Below, piece after piece: positions 52,129 to 63,299 of a DNA stretch of 64,000 bases. The notes beneath the pieces were generated by a model that was given only the letters and a program-made list of their open reading frames with translations, searched no databases and was not told where the DNA came from. The stretch lies in NCBI RefSeq assembly GCF_905220565.1, contig NC_059415.1, positions 8,050,501 through 8,114,500 on the forward strand. Reading direction: 5' to 3'. The DNA comes from Melitaea cinxia. Lineage: Eukaryota > Arthropoda > Insecta > Lepidoptera > Nymphalidae. The number at the start of each line of letters is the position of its first letter. The stretch's first letter is position 1. Position numbers and translations under genes: made by a program.

Positions 52129-53616
52129 TCAAATTCAAATTCAAATTCAAAATATTTTATTCAGCATAAAATTATTACAATTTCTTACTGAACGTCATGA
52201 GTCTACTACCAGTTCGGAAAGAAGAAGCCTCTGACCTGAGAAGAACTGGCGGAAGAAACTCAGCGGGACTAATATCATATTTTTTTTTTTTTTACAGTAA
52301 TGTTTTTTTTTTTTTCCCAAAGCAAATCGAATTGAACAATAATTTTATAAGTTGAAATAGCCTGGAAGCGATCACATCATTCCCAAGGCGTACTGTCTTC
52401 TAGAAAATCATTAATCGAATAATATCCTTTACTACACAATCGTTTTTTCACAATTTTTTTAAATTTAGCAATAGAAGCTTTTTGAACGTTTTCTGGGAGC
52501 CTGTTGTATAAGCGTATACATTGTCCATAAAAGGAATTACTGACTCGGCGTAAGCGAGTTACAGGCACTGCAAGTTTATGTTTGTTCCTAGTATTAATGC
52601 TATGCATGTCGCAATTCCTGGGAAATTCGTGTATATTTTTATGAACATACATAACATTTTCGTACACATATTGAGAAGCAACAGTCAATATTTTTATTTC
52701 TTTAAACTTATCTCTTAATGATACTCTAGGGCCTAAACTATAAATTGCACGAATAGCTCTTTTCTGCAGGACAAAAATAGTATTGACAGTAGCTGCATTT
52801 CCCCATAATAAGATTCCATATGACATAATGCTATGGAAATAACTAAAATATACTACGCGAGCTGTATCTACGTCAGTAATAAGTCTAATTTTTTTAACCG
52901 CGAACGCTGCAGAGCTGAGCCTATTCGCTATCCCCTCAATATGAAGATCCCACCGCAATTTCGAATCTATAGTGATGCCTAGGAATTTAGTGGACTCCAC
53001 CGGTTTTAACATCTCTCCTCCCAATTCTACACCATTATCAACAAGTTTAACATTAGGTGTCGTGAATTTTATTAATTTTGTTTTTTTTTTATTTAATAAT
53101 AAATTATTTGAATCAAACCAGTAGACAACCTTTGAGAGAGCATCGTTTACATCGTCGTATATAAGTAAATTACGTTTCACCTTAAAAATAAGTGAAGTGT
53201 CATCAGCGAACAATACTATCTCATGCTTGTCCTGTACAAAAAATGGCAAATCATTTATGTAAATAAGGAAGAGAAATGGGCCAAGGATAGAGCCCTGTGG
53301 AACCCCCATATCCAGAGGAGCCCCAGGAGATCTCTTACCATTTATATCAACCCTCTGTATTCTATTATTCAAATAGGAATTCAGGAGGTCGAGTGCCTTA
53401 TCTCTAATCCCATAATGATGCAGTTTCCTGATCAACGTCTCATGGTGCACACAATCAAAGGCCTTGGATAAGTCACAGAATATCCCAAGAGCATCCTGCG
53501 ACCTCTCCCATGCCTCAAAAATATTTTTAATTAGCTCAACACTAGCATCTGTTGTGGAGCGACCTTTTGTAAAACCAAAAAAAATTAAATCCTTATTTTG
53601 ATATTGTTGTAAATAT
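52129..53616 (-). mobile_element. LINE element C, 5'-truncated, 3' end of AATTTG repeats
   Basis: The minus-strand 3' end consists of about four (AATTTG) units at 52129-52150. It is preceded by a conserved tail with 'gccgccagttcttctcagg' in reverse. A short-repeat 3' end fits CR1-like LINEs. The 5' end breaks within the reverse-transcriptase domain at about 53616. No target duplication was found. Confidence 0.8.
52377..53614 (-). CDS. Element C reverse transcriptase, C-terminal two thirds
   Basis: The frame is open from the truncation point (reading 'IFFGFTKGRSTTDASVELIK') through 'LGIFCDLSKAFDCVHHETL', 'MGVPQGSILGPFLFLIYIND' and the catalytic 'LFADDTSLIF' to a stop at 52377. A C-terminal region with 'MSYGILLWGNAA' and 'KRAIRAIYSLG' follows. 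The first in-frame codon suggested as a start near 53450 is not a true initiator; the reading continues upstream. The core is intact but the endonuclease and the first reverse-transcriptase blocks are missing, so it cannot move by itself. Confidence 0.88.
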
Positions 53617-53965
53617 AAATACTAAATAAAGCATTACTCGGTTTTATGGAAAGGTAATATCATTTGTAATTGACAATCAAGCCATCAAGCGCCATCTAGC
53701 TGTATATTGAGTTCTGTGTTCAGTCACTCGGCTAATTGACCTTTGGTCAAATTACGTTGTTCAAGGAAAGGACAAGCCTATTGAACGAGTATTTCCAAAC
53801 ACTAAAGCTTATATAGAGGATGGTTGCAACAACAGGCATTTGATTATAAGCTTATACGACGCATTTTTCTAAGCTATATACGAAAAATCAGTCGAAAATA
53901 GTTACAACTGAACCTAGCTTGTGAATAACTACTGCTTTTATTTGACGGATTTTTGTGTATAGCTT
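53617..53965. other. Intronic stretch, no gene
   Basis: No recognised gene or repeat is seen. Confidence 0.4.
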
Positions 53966-54175
53966 CATCATCATTCATCATTACAGCCTATACAGTCCAC
54001 TGCTGGACATAGGCCTCCACAAGTTTACGCCAAAAATAACGTGAACTCATGTGTTTTGCCCATAGTCACCACGCTGGGCAGGCGGGTTGGTGACCGCAGT
54101 ACTGGCTTTGTCGCACCGAAGACGCTGCTGCCCGTCTTCGGCCTGTGTATTTCAAAGCCAGTATATAGCTTAGAA
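53966..54175 (-). mobile_element. RTE-type 3'-end derived fragment
   Basis: 'cattacagcctatacagtcc' to 'gacgctgctgcccgtcttcg' is the reverse of the RTE-type end, including 'cgcctgcccagcgtggtga' in reverse. Confidence 0.7.
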
Positions 54176-54224
54176 TCCTTTTTAAATTATACCTATAGTA
54201 AGTAATACATATATTATGTATTTT

Positions 54225-54475
54225 ATTATGTTTGAAGTAAAACTTCTTTACGCACGCTTGACTTGGGAAGTAAGCTGGTGAATGCGTGACGAGAGCGTTA
54301 CGACAAGTGTGATCGGGCGAGGTGAACGGAGCAAGAGAAAGAGGTGCGAGCAACACTTTCTTTCTCTCATAGTCAGTTACGTTTCGTATATCTAAGACAC
54401 AATACCGGCCTATTTTACAGAACTTTTACTGCAGTCGTATGGTCTAGGGCACACTCGTTTTTTTTTTTTAGTTTT
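54225..54475 (+). repeat. Dispersed repeat R4, near full length
   Basis: It starts 'tttgaagtaaaacttcttta cgcacgcttg' and passes 'ggtgaatgcgtgacgagagc'. It ends 'cagtcgtatggtctagggca cactcg' plus a T run. It is the reference copy used to recognise the split copy at 17707-25513. Confidence 0.7.
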
Positions 54476-54928
54476 CCAGTATTTTTACTAGAACTGAAAA
54501 TAGAGAACTTGAAATGAAACAAATGAAAATGTTACTAATAGAGTTATCTAAATATAATATCAACAATTGTCAAATTATCAGTATAAAATTGCAATTTAAA
54601 AGCCACTATTTATCGCTTCCGAACTTATTATTTAAGTAATGGTTTTGACAAATCATTGAGGTGTGCGATGAATATGTAACTTTCAATATCACCCTAATAA
54701 GCATAATAATTTAAACTTAATCTCCTATATATATCTGTGACTATATAAAATTAAAAAAAAATGTATATAAAGATATTGACTACACGCGAGAAAAGAGTTT
54801 TCTTTTATACAACTAATTTGACAATAGATGGCGCCAAAAGTTAAGAAATCCAAAGGTAATAACTATATTTGATATATATTGCAAAATACAATTTATTTAT
54901 AGATCATGTATATAGAAAAAGCACTTAC
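54476..54928. other. Intronic stretch, no gene
   Basis: AT-rich, with no recognised repeat. Confidence 0.4.
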
Positions 54929-55042
54929 CCGTATCGAACCTCGGTCTACTCGGCAGTCTGCTGGGTAGGTCTTGATTCTCAACATGGTCGAATGTCCTGA
55001 AGCCTAACGCGAATTCTGCGTATGGACTTATCTCGAACATTT
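54929..55042 (-). CDS. Dscam: Dscam-family cytoplasmic exon (114 nt)
   Basis: The acceptor 'tcatcgtctcgcag' and donor 'gtaagtgctt' enclose 'MFEISPYAEFALGFRTFDHV' then 'ENQDLPSRLPSRPRFDT'. The 'EISPYA' motif followed at a short distance by a 'F-(K/R)-T-F' step is typical of insect Dscam2-class cytoplasmic tails. The incoming phase (one base) joins with the exon at 55378 to give Lys-Glu-Met. The outgoing phase is one base. Tail motifs of this type are thought to bind signalling adaptors, which is family knowledge and not visible here. Confidence 0.85.
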
Positions 55043-55377
55043 CTGCGAGACGATGAAAATTACTAACTTGGTAAATTATAACTTGAGAAATAGATCAAAT
55101 CTTAAGTTTTTAATTAAGAAGCACTTTCCCTTATCCATAAGATTTGTGTTTTGATTCCGATTTAACAAAAAAAAAAAAAAAAAAATTGTATTAATTGTTA
55201 ATTCTTATATTTTTTTTCTTTCAGAATTTCGCGTTCCTTAATTCCTATAAAATTAATCCTGTGCATCAGACGCTTGTTCCAAACCCACATACAATTCACA
55301 GATCACAGAGAGAAGTATACTATATTTGACAAAAGACATATCTTTAACATATTTATAGCAACACAAACCATTTTTAC

Positions 55378-55520
55378 CCTTCCTGGGATGAACAGGAGAA
55401 GTGTATATCCGGGGCGTATGAGCGTATCTTTCCTTATGTTCGGACTGAGAGGCGACACTTTCGTTCCGAGACTTCACCTCGTCGGCGATAGAATGACGGT
55501 ATTGTGATGAGTAGTTCTGC
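55378..55520 (-). CDS. Dscam: Dscam-family cytoplasmic exon (143 nt)
   Basis: The acceptor 'acttattttaacag' and donor 'gtaaaaatgg' enclose 'QNYSSQYRHSIADEVKSRNE', 'SVASQSEHKERYAHTPRIYT' and 'SPVHPRK'. The first base completes an Arg codon begun in the transmembrane exon, and the last base starts the Glu codon of the next exon, so phases agree on both sides. The basic, Ser-rich sequence fits the juxtamembrane part of the cytoplasmic tail. Confidence 0.83.
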
Positions 55521-56597
55521 CTGTTAAAATAAGTTACTAGTTTTAGGATGAACGTTTTAACACAATTTGTTTCGTGTATGAACAATTATTATGATGGGTT
55601 TGTAATGAATATTGATAATGTTTTTTTTTTTAATTTTAATAATGTTTTTATGACCTTCCAGAAATAGCAATTTGGGGTTGAATTGTTAAAATTAAAGTAA
55701 ACATTATTAAACATGTAATTGCACGCCTCCGAGGAGGCTGCTTTACTCTCACAATATGATAAATCCGGGAAGCGCTTACGCTTAAACGTCTATATTTTTA
55801 TAACTATGCATTAATCTAATATCATTATCATTATATACAATAAAACTAAGTTGATAAAATGTGCGTGCCGATAAAACTTAAAAAGGAGTCCCGGCACGAT
55901 GAATGAGCTTATATAGTGTGATAGCCCTTTATACCCCCTCGAACAAGAAAATTCCCGTGTTAACCTAAAAGGCATGTTTTTAAAGATATAAGGGATTTTT
56001 CAACCCTTCAACTTGGAAATTAAGTATAGTGGCGCCGTCTGTTAAGGGTTTAATAACATATATGGTAAAACAACGTTTGCGGCGTCAGCTAGTATGCTAT
56101 AAAGACACATTTTATACAGAATACACATCAAAATTTAAGTTAAATATCATGTGAAGACTTTATTGAATGCTATTATAGCAAAAATAATCGATTGAATAAA
56201 TATTATGTTGAACGTCAACATTTTGGATGTACGGATGATAGCCAAATAACGCGAGAACCACTTCACAAATAAAGCTGTTTTTTGTTTTGTCAGGAAACTA
56301 TTAACTATGAATCTAAAAGACACTAAATCAACTAATCGAACTTATAAATCGTTGTACAGTAGATCAGTTCTAAAAAAAGTTCCTAGAGGGCGTGGAGGCG
56401 TGCACTTTTCAAATTTTAACATCAAAGTCTAAATGGACTCACAAAGAAACACGAGTCTATTAGTGAGAATTAACCTCTTGAGCTTGAAGTTACAAGAAAA
56501 CATTTAGATCATATCTACAAACCACACATAAATAACCACATGTAGCATTTACTTCCAACATATACATATAGTAGCTGCATATATAATAGCCTCTCAC
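55521..56597. other. Dscam intron with a Helitron-like copy
   Basis: 55905-56095 ends with 'acaacgtttgcggcgtcagc' plus 'tagt', like the copy at 44150. The rest is AT-rich without a gene. Confidence 0.5.
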
Positions 56598-56715
56598 CTT
56601 TGTCTCCTTAATAAGATACAAGTGAAGGCCAGCAGACATATCACGAGCAGTACGGAGCTGCAGGTTATCACCAGCATGTTCAAGTCGAAGAAATCCGACG
56701 GAGGACCTATTTCCT
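56598..56715 (-). CDS. Dscam: Dscam-family transmembrane exon (118 nt)
   Basis: The acceptor 'tttttgtttgtag' and donor 'gtgagaggct' enclose 'EIGPPSDFFDLNM', a hydrophobic 'LVITCSSVLLVICLLAFTCI' and then 'LLRRQR'. This is a single-pass membrane segment followed by a basic stop-transfer patch. The incoming two bases complete a Glu codon with the FN3 exon at 61704. The outgoing 'ag' completes Arg with the next exon. It anchors the receptor in the neuronal surface membrane. Confidence 0.87.
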
Positions 56716-57417
56716 CTACAAACAAAAACAATATGGGTTAGTTACTAATCTAAATAAAAAGTATAATACAGATGGAAAATACAATAAGTGACCAATTTTA
56801 TGTCCAGAAACCCAAACCACTGTAGATATAAATATAATCTATACACTATTTTTGAGCGGAAATTAAACCCAGGATAGTTAACGCAAAAACTAGTTGCGTT
56901 GACCACTGCGCCAAATCATCGCCTATTGATGCATATTGACAAAAACATAAATGTATAATACTATGCTATAATGCGAGAGATATGCTACTATTCATAATAT
57001 GCTCACAGAAAATAAAGAACATGATGGCCGTGATGAAATAAAAATTGGTAATTTCCGTGATTGAAAATAATTAATCATTTTAATACTCTGATTTAAATGA
57101 TACGATATTCATAATATGATTACACTAATAAATAGCCAAGAACCAATATGTAAATTTAGTACATAAAATATAATCTGATAAGTATATATAACTTGGTAAT
57201 GGCTTTATTCAGAAACCTATTAAGGCTGACATTTTTAAATGAGACGAGGACACTTTCACAACTTCTAAGTTTAAAAGAGTTGACGTCGAGTGCCAAAGTT
57301 TGAACGAAAACTTAACTGAATATGCAATGGAAGCAACCGGTCTCGTGCAAACAATTTTCATTACAAGAAACTAATAAATCGATTTCTTTCAATAATGATA
57401 AATGACCAATAAAAAAA
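56716..57417. other. Dscam intron, no other feature
   Basis: A reverse tRNA-like patch near 56860-56920 ('gcgttgaccactgcgccaaa') may be a SINE head. No gene is seen. Confidence 0.45.
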
Positions 57418-58025
57418 ACCCTTTTAACCGACTTCCAAAAAAGGAGGAGGTTCTCAATTCGACTGTATTTTTTTTTATGTATGTTACATCAGAACTTTTG
57501 ACCGGGTGAACCGATTTCGACATTTTTTTTTAATCGAAAGGTGGTATGTGTCATTTGGTCCCATTTAAATTATTTGAAATCTAACAACTAATTTTCGAGT
57601 TATATCCAATAATGCGTTTTTACTTGACGCTTTTTCGTCGACCTACGTTGTATTATACCGCATAACTTTCTACTGGATGTACCGATTTTGATAATTCTTT
57701 TTTTTGTTGGAAAGGGGATATCCCTAGTTTGGTACCATGATAAGGAAACCAGGATCTGATGATGGGATCTCAGAGAAATCGAGGGAAACTCTCGAAAATC
57801 CGCAATAACTTTTTACTGGGAGTACCGGAGTTTTGATAATTTTTAATTTAATCGAAAGCTGATGTTTATCATGTGCTCACATATAAATTTTATCGAGATC
57901 TGATAACTACTTTTTGAGTAATCTTTGATAACGCGTAGTTACTTGACTATTTTTTCGTCGATCTACGTTGTATTACTCGTCGATATAATTGAAGTCGGTT
58001 TTTTTTTCGTTTGAGAGCAAACACA
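57418..58025 (+). repeat. Dispersed repeat R5, longest copy (about 600 bp)
   Basis: It starts 'ttaaccgacttccaaaaaag' and ends 'gaagtcggtttttttttcgt'. It includes 'ggtaccatgataaggaaacc', 'gagaaatcgagggaaactc' and several 'gttgtattat' phrases. Its two ends are complementary over the 'ccgacttc' motif, and it appears to be the most complete copy in the window. Confidence 0.7.
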
Positions 58026-60900
58026 ATTATACGAACTCAACTAATTAAGTATGAAATTAACTTTTAGAATGTCCTAACTAAAAATGTAGGATCACTTATT
58101 GTGAACTTCTGGACCTCATCTGGGTCCCAATGAGACAATCTTCTATTGGACATCCCTTTGAGGGCCCACTCATAGCCCAATCGGTAAATTCTAATCTTCT
58201 ACAAGATATATTATCTAGACAAACTTAAGTAAAATAAGGTCTACATAATATTATTGCCAGGAGGATGTTTTCCTCCATCAACCTTTTGGATAGTGTAAAC
58301 ACAAATACTTTTACGATAGTCCAAAGAAAATAACTCTTATATTACGTTAAAAACTTTGGAATGGGAAGCTTTATGTAACTTAAAATTGTAGGTATTCTTT
58401 TAAAATTAATATAAAAGTTAGATCAAATTGAGTAATTTTCGTAAGCAGAAATCTCTCGAGGGATCTTTATTATTTTTTTATCTTTAAGTGGGCGGGCAGA
58501 TGAAATATTATCGTCTAAACTGAAAGATGATTGCGTATCCAAAGATTAACCATAAACGGTATCAGGTATATGTGAAAATATATTTAATAGGTATTTTTTT
58601 TTCTATTAACAATTGTAGCGAAGTGATAGGTGAGATGAACTATAAGAGCCTCAAACAGGTGCTAAAATTATATAAATGTCGCATTTAAAACATCATCACG
58701 CAGTTACTAATATTTGTAATATCCTAATAATTTATAAATAATTAGTTGTTTGATGTAAAAGAGCTGATTTTGTTGGGGCATCAGCTCTGGTCTTTCCATT
58801 CCGCATGGAAGAACACTTAAACTCATTCGTTTCAGCTAATATCATATACGCTTGATTGCGATTGTTACTTATTTATAGTAGAGAAAATTATAGGGCTACC
58901 CGCAGTAGAGAAGTGTGGCAAATTAAACCCTACGTTTATACTATACATATGAAGAGGAGCTGTTTGCCCAGCAGTGGGATGTTACCAGACTGTTTATAAG
59001 ATGTCACGATTACTATCAACACTTTCACTTATACGTAACTTCACAAAAACGGCTAGCGTCATCGAAATATCGAGAGTATCAAAATGACAACCAGGCTATT
59101 TCAAAATAGTTTTAAAGCTAAAACAGTCGTCATCGGTAGTTGAGCGTCGTAAATCCATTTCTTTCCGAGTTCGCTCTCGTAGCAATCTTGAGTGAAATCG
59201 CTAATTAAGCTGCGAGCGCTCATTACTTCCGAGAGCGCTTGAGGTCTTGTTTGATTCCATAATTACTTCAACGATGCTTCCGCGTTGAAACTTATTATTG
59301 TAACATTATTACTAGCGAATTGATAATGGTATGTCTTTGTTAGTATTGCAACGATTTTCTATGCATTTTTGTTGTTTATTTTTGGCACCCGGTCGTCTGT
59401 TAAAGGTGTTATGTCATGTCTAATGTTAATAAACATACAAATATTGCATCTAGAATCAAGAGACTGAAACCAAAACCATAGGAGAGGAAAGCTATTTTTT
59501 TATTATTGAAACATTAAATCCCACGTCTGTCACTTTTTAAAAAACGAACCAAATCACTATAATAAAATGGTAGGAAAGTCAAAACTGTACATTAAATATT
59601 TTTTTAAAAGAATACTTGGGATGTGATCTACAATCGATACCAAATATAGTTTTTAGAATTTTTGTCTGTTTGTCTGTATGTATGTCCGGAATAAACTCAA
59701 AACTTACTGCATGGATTAACTTCAAATTTGGCACGAATATTATTAAGAAGTCGGGTCAACATATAGGCTACGTATTATCACGCTATCAGCAGTGAACCTT
59801 TATTTCTTCAACGCATTCTGTTACAACGTGTAATCTAACGACGCATATTTTAATGTTGTTGTTATTATGTTAATAACCATGCTATAAGCTAGCTTCACAC
59901 ATAAAAATCACGAATTTAAGTAACTTAGGCCGATAAACATAGTTAAATGAATATAAGTAGTATCAAGGCAATTTTAAAGCAGCGCGATCTATGAGATTTC
60001 AAAAACATCATCATCAATCCCTTTTTGGATGTAAATAATTTAAATTTGATCACGTTGGCGAGGTTAATAGTTGTTTTTAATATGTAATAAGGAGTAACTT
60101 AGAATACTTTTAATTTACAAATTTATTTATTTTATAACTCTGTGAACTGAACAATAACTTTTTTGTTAAATTTCACGTGAACGAAGTCGCGGGCATAGCT
60201 AGTATTTGAACATAGTTTTAGTAGCTATTTATTGAAAATAAAATTTAAAACCTTCTTTAATCTTACTAAAGGCTTATTTAAAATTCAAAAATTCAATTCG
60301 GGGAAGCAGATGTCAGACGAAATATCTTCATGTTTCGTCAAAACAGCAAATTAAAGTTTGTGTCAGTGTATTACGAGTATAATCGTCCAACGTTCGGATA
60401 TTACGTTGAAAGAGGTTTAAGTTTTACGCTGTCGGCTTTGACATGATCTAAAATTCGCTCCGTAATGACAAAAGTTTTGATGGAAATTGATGTACCACTA
60501 AAGGATTTTATCGATTAACCGAATGACAACAGTTCGATTCCTTAATCAATCTGCTGAGTTGTTTACGACGAGCAATTAATATTACGAGATGTTGTATCGA
60601 TTTTTTGTTTTTGTTAAGTCATTCCTAGGCGTCTTAAGTGATGGTTCGATTTGGATGATGTTTTTGGTTTTTACTCGATTGTAACTATTTCTTTGTAATA
60701 AATGAAATACTTTTTTTTTTGTTTTGAAGTGATAACTTCTTATAGGGTGGGTAGACCGCTTCATTACGTAACGCGTAACGGCACCAGTATGTTTGGCTTC
60801 CTTTTCTCTCACGCATACGTCAGCGGTAGGCGGGTTACTCCTCTCTCACCCTTACTCACAGCGCTAGCTATATTTCGGACGGACGCTTCTTTCCTTATAG
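58026..60900. other. Dscam intron, mostly unique, with a SINE1 tail piece
   Basis: A SINE1 tail remnant lies at 58885-58985 ('ctacccgcagtagagaagtg'). 59650-59800 resembles a common dispersed family ('tgtctgtatgtatgtccgga'). A Helitron-like terminus lies at about 60180-60206 ('gaagtcgcgggcatagctag'). No gene is seen. Confidence 0.5.
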
Positions 60901-60904
60901 GTTC

Positions 60905-61240
60905 ATCATTTCAGTCTATCACAGTCCACTGCTGGACATAGGCCTCCACAAGTTCGCGCCAAAAATGGTGTGAAGTAATGTTTGTTGCCCATAGTTACTA
61001 CGCTGGGTAGGCGGGTTGGTGACCGCAGGGCTGGCTTTGTCGCACCGAAGACGCTGCTGCCCGTCTACGGCCTGTGTATTTCAAAGCCAGCAGTTGGATG
61101 GTTATCCCGCCGTGGTTGGCTTTTTAAGTTCCAAGATGGTAGCGGAACTGTGTTATCCCTTAGTCGTCTCTTACGACACCCACGGGAAGAGAGGGGTTGG
61201 CTATGTTCTTTAATGCCGTAGCCACACAGTGTTCCTTCAT
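60905..61240 (-). mobile_element. RTE-type 3'-end derived repeat, long version
   Basis: It matches 44955-45245 along its full length, including 'ttccaagatggtagcggaac' and 'tagtcgtctcttacgacacc' on the plus strand. Short open frames through it recur in the other copy and belong to the repeat. Confidence 0.72.
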
Positions 61241-61299
61241 TCGCGTCCTCATAGGTTAGAAGCTTTATAATAAGTTTACGTGTTAGGTACGATTTTATT

Positions 61300-61690
61300 T
61301 TTGTGTTACCCACACATTAAGAAATCTAAACATTTTTGAATATCATATCAAAAATTGAGCGCTTCACCGGGGATCGAACCCGCGTCTCCGACTGATCGTG
61401 TCGGCGCTTTGGTTAATTAAGCTATGGAGTGATGTACCACCTAGATCCGTTAGATATCAATTTTTGATATGATGATTTTTATATACGGTTTAAGCGAACC
61501 GTGGCGCCGTCTATAGTGAGCTCTTTACAGCAACCCGTAACTATTCAAAGTTTTATATAACAATGAAAATCTTTGACAGGAGACATCCATAGCGGGTGCA
61601 TCGTTCTATAGCTTAATTGGCTAGAGCGCCGCCACGGTCAGTCGGAGAGGCGGGTTCGATCCCCGCTGGAGCGGTCAATATTCGGTCACA
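61300..61690. mobile_element. SINE4: two tRNA-like heads in opposite orientation
   Basis: 61340-61445 is a reverse copy (B box in reverse 'ggggatcgaacccgcgtctc'). 61600-61680 is a forward copy ('tctatagcttaattggctag', B box 'gcgggttcgatccccgctgg'). Together they form an inverted pair a few bases from the FN3 exon's donor. Confidence 0.65.
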
Positions 61691-61703
61691 CGCTAGCACT
61701 CAC

Positions 61704-61881
61704 CGCCGGCGAGCGTCTTGGTGGCGTACGTGTAGAGCGCGGCGGCGGCGCCCGCGTCGTTGCGCGCCAGCACGCGCAGCTGGTACCAGCGCGCCGGCGC
61801 CAGCGCGCCCACCGCCCACGCGCCCGCGCCCAGCCAGCCCAGCTGCCGCTCGCCGGCCTGCGGGCCATCGCGTGTATTTAA
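61704..61881 (-). CDS. Dscam: Dscam-family exon: second half of last FN3 domain
   Basis: The minus strand reads 'NTRDGPQAGERQLGWLGAGA', 'WAVGALAPARWYQLRVLARN' and 'DAGAAAALYTYATKTLAG', then donor 'gtgagtgct'. The 'L-x-P-x-x-W-Y-x-L-R-V-x-A-x-N-x-A-G' pattern is the C-terminal half of a fibronectin III domain as found last in Dscam ectodomains. The exon is extremely GC-rich and Ala-rich compared with its surroundings. The acceptor 'ggcctacctcag' lies in repeat R3, which abuts the exon. A second possible acceptor, 'gatggcccgcag' a few codons inside, keeps the same phase. Confidence 0.83.
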
Positions 61882-62165
61882 CTGAGGTAGGCCACAGCAG
61901 GAGTTCCCTGCTCAAAACATGGAGCAGCCCGACTGGGATAGTACCTCGACCTTACAGAACACCACAGCTAAATAATACTGTTCTCGAGCAGTATTGTGTT
62001 CCTGTTGGTGAGCAAGGTGACCAGAACTCCTGGGAACAATTGGGAATTGGGTCGGCAACGCGCTTGCGATGCTTCTGGTGTTGCAGGCGTCTATAAGCTA
62101 CGGTAATCGCTTACCATCAGGGAAGCCGTACGCTTGTTTGCCGACCTAGTGATATAAAAAAAAAA
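61879..62165 (+). repeat. Dispersed repeat R3, full length, abutting the FN3 exon
   Basis: It begins 'taactgaggtaggccacagc' at the exon edge and ends 'tttgccgacctagtgata' followed by A-rich DNA. The order is the same as at 4275. Its first bases supply the splice acceptor sequence on the minus strand. Confidence 0.75.
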
Positions 62166-62306
62166 ATGAAAAAAAAAATACCAAAACAATCACACACATT
62201 TTTTTGAAGTAAATCATTATAAGTGTGGAAAGAGAACGCACGAGTTCGGGAAAGGTAAAAAAAAGCACGAGTATGTAATACGCTATACGTCCCTGCAATA
62301 CGCCAC

Positions 62307-62356
62307 TTTTTGAGCAACTGTATTAAAAACAAATTTTTAATACAGTTGCTCAAAAA
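62307..62356. repeat. Perfect inverted repeat, 23-bp arms, 4-base loop
   Basis: 'ttgagcaactgtattaaaaa' is followed after caaa by its exact complement, with T and A tails extending the stem to 23 bp. It would form a strong hairpin in either strand. Its position just before an R4 copy suggests it may be part of, or a target of, a mobile element. Confidence 0.8.
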
Positions 62357-62379
62357 ATCGCGTAAGTAAAAAGAAATTT

Positions 62380-62690
62380 ACGCACGCTTGACTTGGGAAG
62401 TAAGTTGATAAATGCGTAACGGGAGCGTTACAAAAAATAAGAGATGAGGTGAACGAAGGAGATATAAGTTAGTGAAGATAGAAAGAGATAGAGTTATAGA
62501 ATTATCTTTCGTATATTTTCGTATATTTCGTATTGTAGGGGCAAAAGAGAGAGATGCGAGCACATATGTTCTTGCTCTCTTTCTCATAATTTGAATTATT
62601 ACTACTTATATACGAACATATAAATGAAACTAAAGATGTTTTACTTCAGTCGTGTGGTCTAAAGCACACTCGTTTTTTTATGTAACTAGA
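62380..62690 (+). repeat. Dispersed repeat R4, full length
   Basis: It runs from 'tttacgcacgcttgacttgg' through 'agttagtgaagatagaaaga' to 'gtgtggtctaaagcacactc', ending in a T run. It is slightly longer than the copy at 54225. Confidence 0.7.
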
Positions 62691-63299
62691 TCACCAACAA
62701 GCGTACGGCTCACCTAATATTAAATTGTTGCCTTAGCCTATTGTCACACGCATACGAAAAAAAAAATTTCAAATTCAATTCAATTCTTTTTCTACGTACC
62801 CAAAATCAAGCGCACGGCCCGGCACGGATAATTGTTTGGTTTCACTAATTAATTCAAATTGATGTATCTCGTTTGGGCTTAGTTCAGTTTAATTTGAGTT
62901 CATTTTATGAATTAAGTTCCATTGATGAATGTTCTAGTAAATTTTACGGATTTAATTTAGTCAAATACTAGCTTAACTAAATTTCTACACATTGATCTTG
63001 GTATTATTTTATTCTTGATATGCACTTCAAAATTTAAAAATTTTATTATCATTTTTCAATTATGCTTTATTTTCTTCTGAGTGTTTGCAACTGTTTGACC
63101 AAGTTTTCTTCTATAGTTACAGTAACATGATAACTTTGCATTTCGTGTTTGCTTTAATATTATTTCAGAAATATAGTTTTTGATAAACATTAAAATTGTT
63201 AAGTATCTATAATGTAACAAGTGCTAGCAGACCTTAATAATTCGGTTAGTTAAAAGTTCGGATTTCTTACTGTAAAAAATAAAACCTCAAATAACTTAC
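62691..63299. other. Dscam intron, R3 fragment then unique DNA
   Basis: A reverse R3 end lies at 62690-62760 ('aagcgtacggctcacctaat'). The rest is AT-rich without a gene. Confidence 0.5.

Larger units (their letters stand above)
32980..54928 (-). other. Dscam intron of about 22 kb, densely filled with transposons
   Basis: The exon at 54929 ends in phase 1 and the exon at 32979 begins with the two bases needed, so they can be joined directly. All transposons between 33.3 and 54.5 kb would lie inside this intron. They include two element A-family and CR1-like LINEs on the gene's own strand. Undetected alternative exons may exist within. Confidence 0.65.

Noticed and set aside
54066..54356. 96-codon minus-strand frame
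   Set aside because: It crosses the junction of an RTE-type fragment and repeat R4, so it is a fusion of two repeats.
61617..62096. 159-codon plus-strand Arg/Pro/Ala-rich frame
   Set aside because: It is antisense to the GC-rich FN3 exon and runs on into R3; the minus-strand FN3 reading is clearly the real one.
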